A DNA stretch of 14,790 nt from Bacteroidota bacterium (GCA_024635465.1 JAGXIS010000159.1:1-14790); one strand, 5' to 3'; shown: positions 6,453 to 13,576, counted from the stretch's first letter. The notes: a model not told the origin generated them from the letters alone. Translations and numbers: made by a program.

Positions 6453-8375
6453 CTAGGTCAATATTTTATTCAAGAACGGACCGGCGCTGGAGCCGCTGTT
6501 ATTGTTTTTTTGAAAGCTGATTATGAGGCTGTTTCCGGTTTCATCAGGTTCTAAGGTTCGGGATCCTTTTAGCTGTTGTAAGAGATTATCAAACAACATA
6601 ATATTCAGTTTCGACTCATTTTTACCATCCGTCTTAAAACCGGCAAAACTACTATTCCCTTCACGTTTAATGACCAAACGAACTGTATCAGACTCCTGAG
6701 ATAATCGAATTTCTATAGGTGTAGTGCGATCTTCAAAACAGTTAAACAATAGATGGTTGATGGCTAACGAGAGGGGTATGGCCTGATTAATATTCAAATC
6801 CACCCCGCCAGAGTGTACCATCACATGAGGAGCATCATCTGCCTGACTCTTTAAAACAATTGAAACAAGTTCTTTCAACAACTCACCAAAGGGTGCACAT
6901 GTAAACGAGTCACTTTGATAGAGATTATCGTGTATCAATGCAATCGATTTAATTTGTGAATGGATGGATGATAGACCTTCAGAATCACCGTCACTAAGTT
7001 CTAATTGCAGAATACCGGAAATTAGTGCAATGTTATTTTTAACACGGTGATGAATTTCAGAGAGCATCAACTCTTTCTCTTTCAGTGAATTCGAAAGTTC
7101 AATCTCACTCTTTTTAATATGTGTAACGTCCTGTAAGATTCCTGATACACGGATCGTTTTCCCATATTCATCACGTGTAATTTCTCCTCTCTCCATCACA
7201 TATTTTACCTCGCCATTTGGAAGAGTACATCGATGCTCAAAAGGGACAAGTGAACCACCTCCTACAATACGATCAAAAGCATTTTTGACAATGTGCCGGT
7301 CATCGGGGTGAATCATCTCATAAAAATGATCCATACTTGGTGTGAATGTCTCCGGTGTAGTCCCTAAGATAGCATGAAGTTCTTGTGACCATGTTAGCAT
7401 ATCCAGATCCGGATACCACTCCCAATGACCGACATTAGCTATTCGTTGTGCATTTTTCAGGATTTTTAATGTTTCATCGTGCTTTTTTTCAATTAGTTTG
7501 CGATCACTGATATTTCTGGCTGTGGCGTACCATAGATCATCTTTCTGAGATAAATGCAGTTGAAACCAGATCGGCTCATCTTTTTTGTTTAGAAACTGAA
7601 CTTCCATCTGGAAAATATTATCAATGCTGTTTTCCGCCCAGTCATTTAATTTTTTCAGAAAATTATTTCCCGGTGATAGAACTGAAAGAGGTTCCCCTTC
7701 GATCTGATCTGGGTCAAAGCCCAATATCTGTTTTACTTCCGGATTGATGCTTAGAATTCTGTACCGTTTAGGATCAATTAAAAACATCAAGTCAGCAGAG
7801 TTGTCAAGGAATCGAGTCGTTTTCTGAAGCTTTTCATTACTTTCATTTAATTCCCGATTTCTCTTTAATAGATTTAATCTCGCTTCAACTTCACGAGCCA
7901 ATATTTTCAGTGCTTCCAATTCTTCTGGGTCAAGATCTCGAGGCGAGGTGTCTACAACACAAACAGAACCAATATTATTACCGCGACTCCCTTTTATTGG
8001 CACACCTGCATAGAATCTGGCACCGGGATCTAGATTGACGAACGGGAAATCTTTGAATCGTTCATCATTCTGCGTATCGGGTACAACCAAGTGTGTTTCA
8101 TGTTGAATGGTATGGCTGCAAAAGGAGACTGATCTGGGCAAATACTCCATCTCGATACCTACATTTGATTTACTCCACTGTTGATCTCTATCAATAAAAT
8201 TTATCTGTGCAACAGGCGCTTTTAGAATGTTTGCAGCTAGTTTAGCAAGTGAATCAAAATCCGCATCCTGACCCGATTCCAGGATATCATATTCATAAAG
8301 TTCATCCAGACGCTCTTTTTCAATATTGCTGATCGCTTTCATATTTTCTTTTTGAGTAGTGGTAGATTCAATCAT
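6453..8375 (-). CDS. GAF-PAS-PAS sensor kinase, degenerate ATPase domain
   Basis: A 640-aa soluble sensory protein. Residues about 20-170 form a GAF domain (RLDELYEYDILESGQDADFD, PRSVSFCSHTI, FYAGVPI). PAS domains lie at about 185-295 and 305-425, the second with HPDD and a GILQDVT end. The DHp helix has EIHHRVKNN (residues 441-448), typical of HisKA_2 kinases, with phospho-acceptor His443. The C-terminal ATPase half is abnormal: the N-box reads NHLLFN (540-545) instead of NE-L-x-N, and the expected DxGxGxP motif is replaced by REGNSSF (571-577). The following GLGL-type glycine motif is also missing (LNIMLF). ATP binding is therefore doubtful, and the protein may be a pseudokinase or a phosphotransfer partner. 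No transmembrane segment and no adjacent response regulator. Confidence 0.88.
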   Translation of the reverse strand: MIESTTTQKENMKAISNIEKERLDELYEYDILESGQDADFDSLAKLAANILKAPVAQINFIDRDQQWSKSNVGIEMEYLPRSVSFCSHTIQHETHLVVPDTQNDERFKDFPFVNLDPGARFYAGVPIKGSRGNNIGSVCVVDTSPRDLDPEELEALKILAREVEARLNLLKRNRELNESNEKLQKTTRFLDNSADLMFLIDPKRYRILSINPEVKQILGFDPDQIEGEPLSVLSPGNNFLKKLNDWAENSIDNIFQMEVQFLNKKDEPIWFQLHLSQKDDLWYATARNISDRKLIEKKHDETLKILKNAQRIANVGHWEWYPDLDMLTWSQELHAILGTTPETFTPSMDHFYEMIHPDDRHIVKNAFDRIVGGGSLVPFEHRCTLPNGEVKYVMERGEITRDEYGKTIRVSGILQDVTHIKKSEIELSNSLKEKELMLSEIHHRVKNNIALISGILQLELSDGDSEGLSSIHSQIKSIALIHDNLYQSDSFTCAPFGELLKELVSIVLKSQADDAPHVMVHSGGVDLNINQAIPLSLAINHLLFNCFEDRTTPIEIRLSQESDTVRLVIKREGNSSFAGFKTDGKNESKLNIMLFDNLLQQLKGSRTLEPDETGNSLIISFQKNNNSGSSAGPFLNKILT

Positions 8376-8470
8376 AGCTTAATGGATCAATAATTAAAGA
8401 GATATGTACTTTCATAAGGTCCTTACTAGTCAATACGGAAGTAACCTTGTATCGGATTGGATTCTGATCG

Positions 8471-8492
8471 ATTATTAGAATATTCTAATAAT
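8471..8492. promoter_or_regulatory. 22-bp perfect palindrome upstream of kinase gene
   Basis: The half ATTATTAGAAT is followed directly by its exact reverse complement, giving a 22-bp loopless palindrome about 95 bases before the kinase ATG in the 212-base gap after the glycosylase gene. Lack of a loop and of a T run argues for a homodimeric-protein binding site rather than a terminator. No regulator is identified. Confidence 0.5.
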
Positions 8493-8587
8493 AAAGGTGG
8501 GGTCCTAGTGATTTATTCTTGAATCTTTAACGCCTTACTGAAAGTGACTTATAAACCTTAATTTTTAGATTAGATGACACTTTATAG

Positions 8588-9394
8588 CTATTTCCCTTCA
8601 CTCAGTTCAGTAACTTTCTTCTGAACTTTTTGAACGTCTTCCCAAACAGGTCGTTTCCACTGTGGATTTCTCAACAACGCTGCGGGATGATAGGTTACTG
8701 CAAGCAGTGTATTTCGAAATGGATAAAAGTCACCACGTAAGTTTTTGAGAGAATCATCCCGATCCAATAGTGTAGTCCCAGACACTTTACCCAGACATAA
8801 AATCAGTTTGGGTCGGACCAGATCGATCTGTCGTAACAAATAGGGGAGACTACGCATCCTCTCTTCTCTACTTGGATTCCGATTGCCGGGTGGTCGATGT
8901 TTAAGAATATTGGCGATATAGACGTCCTCTCTCTTAAAATCGATGGCAGCCAAAATTTTATTGAGCAATTGTCCGGCCGCTCCCACAAAAGGTTCACCCT
9001 CTTTATCCTCCTGTTCTCCCGGTGCTTCACCTATGAGCATCAAGTTTGCATTTGGATCCCCGACACCGAAAACCAAACGAGTCCCTTCCAGGTCAGTGTG
9101 GAGCTCGTCGGCTTCATCACAAAGCTGCTGTAGTTGTTTCAAATCCTGACATGCTTCAAGTCTCTCATTAAGAGTGATAGGCTTTTGATTTTCAGGCTTC
9201 TTATTTGAAAAAGATTTATCGACTGTTTCCAATGCGGATTCATGAACATTTTTAATCTCACTATCAGAGTCAATGGGAGTCAATATTTCCTCTTCCTCTT
9301 TCGAGGTAAAAGTGAAAGCCCCATATATTTCCTGCTCATCAATAAGGAATTGGGCGATATCTGATAATAGTTCTTCTTTATTTGGGGTGCTCAT
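8588..9394 (-). CDS. Uracil-DNA glycosylase, family 4-like, lacking Fe-S cysteines
   Basis: A 268-aa DNA-repair enzyme that removes uracil from DNA. Residues 1-75 are a charged, low-complexity extension. The catalytic domain follows: LVFGVGDPNANLMLIGEAPGEQED (motif 1 GEAPG at 122-126), EPFVGAAGQLL, RPPGNRNP (167-174), and motif 3 TYHPAALLRNP (His236). Classical family-4 enzymes have four Fe-S cysteines: two before VFG, one in KCRPPGNR and one in a C-x-PYL motif. Here the last two are His166 and Ser182, and no Cys pair precedes VFG (only Cys82 and Cys92, wrongly spaced). The cluster is probably absent, a variation also seen in some alphaproteobacterial relatives. Start ATG 9394 is the only sensible one. 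Confidence 0.88.
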   Translation of the reverse strand: MSTPNKEELLSDIAQFLIDEQEIYGAFTFTSKEEEEILTPIDSDSEIKNVHESALETVDKSFSNKKPENQKPITLNERLEACQDLKQLQQLCDEADELHTDLEGTRLVFGVGDPNANLMLIGEAPGEQEDKEGEPFVGAAGQLLNKILAAIDFKREDVYIANILKHRPPGNRNPSREERMRSLPYLLRQIDLVRPKLILCLGKVSGTTLLDRDDSLKNLRGDFYPFRNTLLAVTYHPAALLRNPQWKRPVWEDVQKVQKKVTELSEGK

Positions 9395-9418
9395 TTATTT
9401 GAATCAATCATTTTGACT

Positions 9419-9472
9419 GCGGGACCTATGAAGAACGAACAATACCAAAAGGTTGAGTATAGGTTTTCCCGC
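9419..9472 (-). promoter_or_regulatory. Inverted repeat in glycosylase 5' leader
   Basis: GCGGGACCTAT (9419-9429) pairs with ATAGG (9459-9463) and TCCCGC (9467-9472), leaving a short bulge, around a 29-nt loop. It lies 25-78 bases upstream of the glycosylase ATG, so it could be an operator or a 5'-UTR hairpin. Nothing identifies the regulator. Confidence 0.3.
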
Positions 9473-9557
9473 GATCGTTCAGAAGTAGTTAAACTCTGTG
9501 TCTCTTAATTCTATTATAGTTTTATAATTTCAGTTTCCAAAATCAAGAAAAAGTAAT

Positions 9558-9574
9558 GGCTATTTGAAATAGCC
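9558..9574. promoter_or_regulatory. 17-base palindrome
   Basis: GGCTATTT and AAATAGCC flank a single central G. The symmetry suits a dimeric repressor or activator site between the divergent genes. There is no T run, so a terminator is unlikely. Confidence 0.3.
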
Positions 9575-9832
9575 TAAATCGTAAATTAGAATCATATCGT
9601 GCACAAGCAAGAACAAAATGAGCGCAATTGAGGTTCATAAAAAAGAGCAGGTGGTCTTAATTTCTTAATATTTGGCCGAAAATCAGTACAATAAAAAGCG
9701 CTTTTCTAAATTTTATTCAGTGATTTTTCGTACTATTGAGCAATCTAAAAAAAAAATTAAAATAAATTTGTTACAAAAATGAATAGTTGTTAGACTCATT
9801 CAGGTTGAGTGCAACACTGCTCAGCAATCAAA

Positions 9833-9838
9833 TATAAT
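9833..9838 (+). promoter_or_regulatory. Candidate -10 box for the sulfur leader transcript
   Basis: A perfect TATAAT ends 6 bases before the leader ATG at 9845, so initiation 7 bases downstream would fall on the A of that ATG. The best -35 candidates are TGCAAC (9810-9815, 17-base spacer) and TTGAGT (9805-9810, spacer too long at 22). No Shine-Dalgarno sequence precedes the ATG, consistent with a leaderless transcript. Inferred from pattern only. Confidence 0.45.
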
Positions 9839-9844
9839 CACGAT

Positions 9845-9961
9845 ATGAATAACCAATTTTTAAATTTTACTATCTGCACCATGATGTGCATCTGTATGTC
9901 AATGATGTGTTGTATGTGCATCTGTATGCGAAAAGATAGTGGGAGAAAAATAATTGGTTAA
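9845..9961 (+). CDS. Cys/Met-rich leader peptide, 38 aa
   Basis: A short ORF with ATG at 9845 and TAA at 9959-9961. Seven of its 38 codons are Cys (residues 11, 15, 17, 22, 23, 25, 27) and eight are Met (1, 13, 14, 18, 20, 21, 24, 28), all but Met1 packed in residues 11-28. The 15-base unit ATGTGCATCTGTATG, encoding MCICM, occurs twice (9884-9898, 9914-9928), so the tract appears to have grown by duplication. The peptide ends RKDSGRKIIG. It lies directly upstream of an intrinsic terminator and the sulfur-assimilation genes. Its likely job is regulatory: ribosome stalling at Cys codons when charged tRNA-Cys is scarce. A hydrophobic metal-binding micropeptide is a less likely alternative. Confidence 0.8.
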   Translation: MNNQFLNFTICTMMCICMSMMCCMCICMRKDSGRKIIG

Positions 9962-9994
9962 TATTTAAAAAGACTTTTCTAAAAGCCCACTATC
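9850..9994 (+). promoter_or_regulatory. Attenuator: protector and antiterminator pairings
   Basis: Segment 2, GATAGTGGG (9935-9943, codons 31-33 of the leader), can pair with segment 3, CCCACTATC (9986-9994), which is also the 5' arm of the terminator: a 9-bp antiterminator. Segment 1, ACTATCT (9869-9875, just at the first Cys codon), can pair with 9934-9940, extended by three G-U pairs (9866-9868 with 9941-9943): a protector helix. A lower stem TAACCAATT (9850-9858) / AATTGGTTA (9952-9960) closes the same hairpin. Segments 1:2, 2:3 and 3:4 are mutually exclusive, as in classical amino-acid-biosynthesis attenuators. Ribosomes stalled in the Cys tract should displace segment 1 and free segment 2, favouring read-through. 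Confidence 0.75.
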
Positions 9995-10022
9995 CAACAC
10001 AGATAGTGGGCTTTTCTTTTTT
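9981..10022 (+). terminator. Strong intrinsic terminator (attenuator)
   Basis: AAAAGCCCACTATC (9981-9994) pairs perfectly over 14 bp with GATAGTGGGCTTTT (10002-10015) around a 7-nt loop, followed by CTTTTTT. It lies 20 bases after the leader stop codon and 86 bases before the sulfurtransferase ATG, so it would end the leader transcript before the structural genes unless the competing antiterminator forms. Confidence 0.93.
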
Positions 10023-10107
10023 ATGATAATTGCTCCTCTACCTGTGTTGACCTGGGCTTTGTGAAAATGACCTCAATCATAAAACACAAACACAAAGTTA
10101 ATTTATT

Positions 10108-10950
10108 ATGTCAAAAACACTTACCCAAGAAAAAACACTGGTTACTACAGACTGGGCTGCTAATCATCTTACAGATGAGGGCGTTCGTTTTGTAGAAGTA
10201 GATGTAAACACAAGATCCTATGACTCTGGGCACATCCATGGCGCAGTAGGATGGAACTGGAAGACCCAACTGCAAGATCAATTAAGACGCACTATTGCCT
10301 CAAAGGATGATTTTGAAGCACTTTTATCTAAATCCGGAATTAGAAATGACACTACTATCATACTTTATGGTGATAACAACAATTGGTTTGCAGCATGGGC
10401 CTACTGGCTCCTTAAATATTATGGCCATGAGGATGTGCGCATTCTAGATGGAGGCCGCGTAAAGTGGGAAGCTGAAAAACGCGATCTTACAACGGATCCT
10501 GCTCAGGTTGAATCTGCTAAATACAGTATTCAGAACATCAAGAAACAATTCAGAGCATTCCGCGATGATGTTTCTCAAACTCTGGGAAATAATTCATATG
10601 GTTTGGTTGATGTACGTTCTCCTGACGAATTCACCGGTAAAATTCTGGCCCCTCCGGGTCTGGATGAACTGTCACAACGTGCCGGTCACATACCGGGAGC
10701 GCGCAATATCCCATGGTCAAAAGCCGTGAATGAAGACGGTACATTCAAATCCAAGGATGAACTCAAAGCTCTCTATGAAGGCGAAGGTATCACACCGGAT
10801 AAAGAGATCATCTCTTATTGCAGAATAGGTGAGAGATCAGCGCACTCCTGGTTTGTTCTAAACGAACTTCTTGAGTATCCAAATGTTCGCAACTATGACG
10901 GATCGTGGACGGAATGGGGAAATCTGATTGAAGTACCGATTGAACGATAA
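10108..10950 (+). CDS. sseA: Tandem-rhodanese sulfurtransferase
   Basis: A 280-aa cytosolic sulfurtransferase (thiosulfate or 3-mercaptopyruvate type) built of two rhodanese domains. The N-terminal one (about 10-135) contains YDSGHIHGAVGWNW and ILYGDNNNWFAAWAYWLLKYYGHEDVRILDGG but no catalytic Cys. The C-terminal one (about 155-275) has LVDVRSPDEF, RAGHIPGARNIPW and the active-site loop SYCRIGERS with Cys238. CRxGxR loops of this type are common in thiosulfate sulfurtransferases of the CysA group. It is the first structural gene after the attenuator and may supply or recycle sulfane sulfur during assimilation. No Shine-Dalgarno sequence precedes the ATG. The choice of donor substrate cannot be settled from sequence. 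Confidence 0.9.
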   Translation: MSKTLTQEKTLVTTDWAANHLTDEGVRFVEVDVNTRSYDSGHIHGAVGWNWKTQLQDQLRRTIASKDDFEALLSKSGIRNDTTIILYGDNNNWFAAWAYWLLKYYGHEDVRILDGGRVKWEAEKRDLTTDPAQVESAKYSIQNIKKQFRAFRDDVSQTLGNNSYGLVDVRSPDEFTGKILAPPGLDELSQRAGHIPGARNIPWSKAVNEDGTFKSKDELKALYEGEGITPDKEIISYCRIGERSAHSWFVLNELLEYPNVRNYDGSWTEWGNLIEVPIER

Positions 10951-10971
10951 TCATTAATAATTTGACCTCAG

Positions 10972-11022
10972 ACCTCCGGTGTATACATCGAAGAGAGATC
11001 TTTAAAACTATACTCCGGGGGT
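10972..11022 (+). promoter_or_regulatory. Intercistronic hairpin before cysI
   Basis: ACCTCCGGTGTATA (10972-10985) pairs with TATACTCCGGGGGT (11009-11022) over 14 positions with one T-T mismatch and one G-U pair, around a 23-nt loop. It fills the 102-base gap between sseA and cysI. The following TTCTTTAAAAGATTTT is only moderately T-rich, so it could be a leaky terminator, an mRNA-stability hairpin or a processing site. Confidence 0.5.
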
Positions 11023-11052
11023 TCTTTAAAAGATTTTATACAGAAACAGAAT

Positions 11053-12723
11053 ATGAGTACGAAAAAAAGCAAAGTTGAAGTCATAAAAGAAAACAGTAAC
11101 TATTTGCGAGGACCCCTTGCTGATGAAATGAAGAATGATGAACCATTTATTAGCAAGGAGGCTTATCAGATCTTGAAATTTCACGGTTCATATCAACAAG
11201 ATGATCGCGATTTGCGAAAAGGACGTGAAAAATATTGGAGCTTTATGATACGTGGGCGCATACCGGGCGGACGTATCACAGCCGAGCAATATTTGTCTAT
11301 TGATGATATTGTTGATCGCTACGGTGATCACACGATTCGTGCAACCACTCGTCAAACATTTCAGCTCTATGGAGTCATCAAAAAGGAGTTGAAAAACACC
11401 TTAAACGATTTGAATCAAGCCTTGATTTCAACCGTTGGAGCCTGTGGCGATATCGTACGAAATGTGATGGCAACTCCAGTGCCCGATATAGACGGCAGAC
11501 AGTCTCAGGTTCAACGATTTGCCAATGAGATTTCAGATGAACTACTGCCGGCGACGAATGCATATCACGAAATATGGTTGGATGGTGAAAAAGTCTACAC
11601 TGGTGAAGAAGAGGTAAAGGTTGGGGAACCACTCTATGGTGACAGTTATTTACCACGAAAATTTAAAATTGCAATTGCTATTCCCGGAGATAACAGCGTT
11701 GATCTCTACACTCAAGATATTGGGTTGGTTGCAATATTTGATGAGAATAACATCATAAAAGGGTTTAACATAGTCATAGGTGGTGGGATGGGCATGCATC
11801 ACCGGAAGCCGGAAACATTTCCGCGCTTGGGGGATCATCTGGGATATATTAAAGCTGAAAAAGTAATAGAGGTAGTAAAAGGTATTGTATCTATTCAGCG
11901 TGATAACGGTGATCGCAGCAACCGGAAGGTAGCTCGGATGAAATATCTGGTAGATAGGTGGGGAATTGATAAGTTTAAAAAGGAACTGGAAACCAATCTC
12001 GGTTATTCACTAGAGCCATTCAGAGATCTTCCAAAATTTGAACTTGACCTATATCTGGGATGGCATCAGCAGTCGGATGGAAATTGGTTTCTAGGACTTT
12101 CGATCGAAAATGGGCGCATTAAGGATGATGAAAATCTTCAATTAAAAACTGGACTCCGTAAGACGATTGAGACTTTTAAGCCTGAAGTCCGATTCACCCC
12201 GAATCATAACCTGTTGTTAACCAATATTCGGGAATCTGACAAGCCCGGGGTAGAGGAACTCTTAAAGGGTTATGGAATACTCTGGGGTGAAGATTACTCC
12301 AATGTATTGAAACTCTCTATGGCATGTCCTGCTCTGCCAACTTGTGGGTTAGCGATTACTGAGTCAGAGAGAATTTTTCCTCAACTGATTCGTGATTTCG
12401 AAAAAGTAATCAACAAATTAGGCCTTGAAGATGAAAAATTATCAGTTCGTATGACAGGCTGCCCCAACGGTTGCGCCCGACCTTATGTGGCAGACATCGG
12501 ATTTGTAGGTCAATCTCTTAACAAATACTCCATTTTTATCGGAGGTGATCCATCAGGAACACGGTTAAATACTCTTTATAAAGAGTTGGTACCGCTGGAA
12601 GAATTATTAGAAGAAGTAACACCTCTTTTAAAGCGATACAGTGAAAGAAGAAAAAATGGCGAATCATTCGGTGATTACTATGATCGAACTGGAATAGGTC
12701 AGTTAGAAGAGGTGGTAAAATGA
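11053..12723 (+). CDS. cysI: Assimilatory sulfite reductase, hemoprotein subunit
   Basis: A 556-aa siroheme/[4Fe-4S] enzyme that reduces sulfite to sulfide in the cytoplasm. The two-fold SiR repeat is visible: SFMIRGRIPGG and TIRATTRQTFQ early, and FTPNHNLLLTNI later. Cluster and siroheme ligands are Cys425 and Cys431 in ACPALPTCGLAITESER, and Cys470 and Cys474 in TGCPNGCARPY; the spacing is that of E. coli CysI. Lys203 and Lys205 in LPRKFK match siroheme-carboxylate contacts of that enzyme. The sequence resembles CysI more than nitrite reductases. A flavoprotein partner (CysJ) is not in the window, so the electron donor is open and could be ferredoxin. The stop overlaps the cobA start (ATGA). 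Confidence 0.95.
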   Translation: MSTKKSKVEVIKENSNYLRGPLADEMKNDEPFISKEAYQILKFHGSYQQDDRDLRKGREKYWSFMIRGRIPGGRITAEQYLSIDDIVDRYGDHTIRATTRQTFQLYGVIKKELKNTLNDLNQALISTVGACGDIVRNVMATPVPDIDGRQSQVQRFANEISDELLPATNAYHEIWLDGEKVYTGEEEVKVGEPLYGDSYLPRKFKIAIAIPGDNSVDLYTQDIGLVAIFDENNIIKGFNIVIGGGMGMHHRKPETFPRLGDHLGYIKAEKVIEVVKGIVSIQRDNGDRSNRKVARMKYLVDRWGIDKFKKELETNLGYSLEPFRDLPKFELDLYLGWHQQSDGNWFLGLSIENGRIKDDENLQLKTGLRKTIETFKPEVRFTPNHNLLLTNIRESDKPGVEELLKGYGILWGEDYSNVLKLSMACPALPTCGLAITESERIFPQLIRDFEKVINKLGLEDEKLSVRMTGCPNGCARPYVADIGFVGQSLNKYSIFIGGDPSGTRLNTLYKELVPLEELLEEVTPLLKRYSERRKNGESFGDYYDRTGIGQLEEVVK

Positions 12724-13541
12724 GAATAATGAACAGCGAATCGAATAAACCAAAAGGTACGGTCTTTTTAGTAGGTGCCGGCCCGGGAGATCCGGAGCTG
12801 ATAACCGTTCGTGGATTGAAAGCAATTCAAAATGCTCAAGTAGTTGTGCACGATAGGCTTGCGAATCCAGAGTTATTATCTCATGCGCCTGAAAATGCAG
12901 AGAAAATTTATGTTGGAAAACAGCCGTATAAAGCCTCTGTTTCGCAGAATCAGATCAACCAAATTTTAATTGCAAAGGCGAATGAGGGTAAAACGGTTGT
13001 AAGGCTTAAAGGCGGAGACCCGTTTATATTTGGTCGTGGCGGTGAAGAGTGTGAAGCATTAGTGGAGGAAAATATCTTATTCGAGATAATTCCGGGCATA
13101 AGCAGCTCAATCGCTGCTCCGGCATATGCAGGTATTCCTTTGACTCACAGAGGGAAAGCCCGATCTTTTACCGTCGTAACCGGGTATACAAAAGATAAAG
13201 ATGAATTATTTGATAACTGGGAGCACATTGCTCATTCGGATACCCTTGTGGTATTAATGGGCATGAAAAACCTTCCGGAAATCGTCAAAATACTAACTCT
13301 CTATGGCCGATCTAAAGAAACTCCGGTTGCAGTCGTCGAAAGTGGGACTTATGAATACCAAAATACGGTGATTGGTACACTGGAAACCATTGTAGATAGG
13401 GTGACTGGATTTAAACGACCGGCCACAATTGTTGTTGGTAACGTTGCTTCTCTTGGAAACCAATTGGCATGGTTTAAACCACCTATCGAGGCAAGGAATA
13501 GAGAGTATGAGCTGAAACAACAGAAAATATTTACCGGTTAA
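12720..13541 (+). CDS. cobA: Uroporphyrinogen-III C-methyltransferase
   Basis: A 273-aa SUMT enzyme. It adds two methyl groups from S-adenosylmethionine to uroporphyrinogen III, giving precorrin-2, the first step to siroheme, the cofactor of the upstream sulfite reductase. Family motifs are in order: VGAGPGDPELITVRG (18-32), VVVHDRL, VVRLKGGDPFIFGRGGEE (93-110), IPGISSSIAAPAYAGIPLTHRG (124-145) and VVTGY. It is a stand-alone methyltransferase rather than the fused CysG of enteric bacteria. The dehydrogenase half appears as a separate gene further down. Its ATG overlaps the cysI stop by 4 bases, with AGAGG (12708-12712) as a likely ribosome site, so translation is coupled to cysI. An alternative ATG at 12729 is possible. 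Confidence 0.95.
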   Translation: MRIMNSESNKPKGTVFLVGAGPGDPELITVRGLKAIQNAQVVVHDRLANPELLSHAPENAEKIYVGKQPYKASVSQNQINQILIAKANEGKTVVRLKGGDPFIFGRGGEECEALVEENILFEIIPGISSSIAAPAYAGIPLTHRGKARSFTVVTGYTKDKDELFDNWEHIAHSDTLVVLMGMKNLPEIVKILTLYGRSKETPVAVVESGTYEYQNTVIGTLETIVDRVTGFKRPATIVVGNVASLGNQLAWFKPPIEARNREYELKQQKIFTG

Positions 13542-13576
13542 ACAACGATTTATCAATTATAAATGGAGATAAGAAA

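Larger units (their letters stand above)
9395..9844. other. AT-rich gap between divergent genes
   Basis: This 450-base region separates the minus-strand glycosylase from the plus-strand sulfur leader and should hold promoters in both directions. No reading frame is supported. It contains an imperfect inverted repeat near the glycosylase start, a 17-base palindrome and the loopless palindrome AAAAGCGCTTTT (9694-9705). TTTG at 9767-9770 has no matching -7 element at the proper spacing. Confidence 0.6.

Noticed and set aside
9694..9705. AAAAGCGCTTTT as a terminator.
   Set aside because: The palindrome has no loop and no following T tract beyond its own arm; at best a protein-binding site.
10023..10107. 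Riboswitch (for example SAM-type) between the terminator and sseA.
   Set aside because: The 85-base stretch lacks conserved riboswitch core elements and has no stable multi-stem fold that I can see; the peptide attenuator explains the upstream terminator.
11053..12723. Ferredoxin-nitrite reductase instead of sulfite reductase.
   Set aside because: The CPALPTCGLA and TGCPNGCARPY segments, length and neighbours (APS reductase, siroheme genes) fit CysI better.
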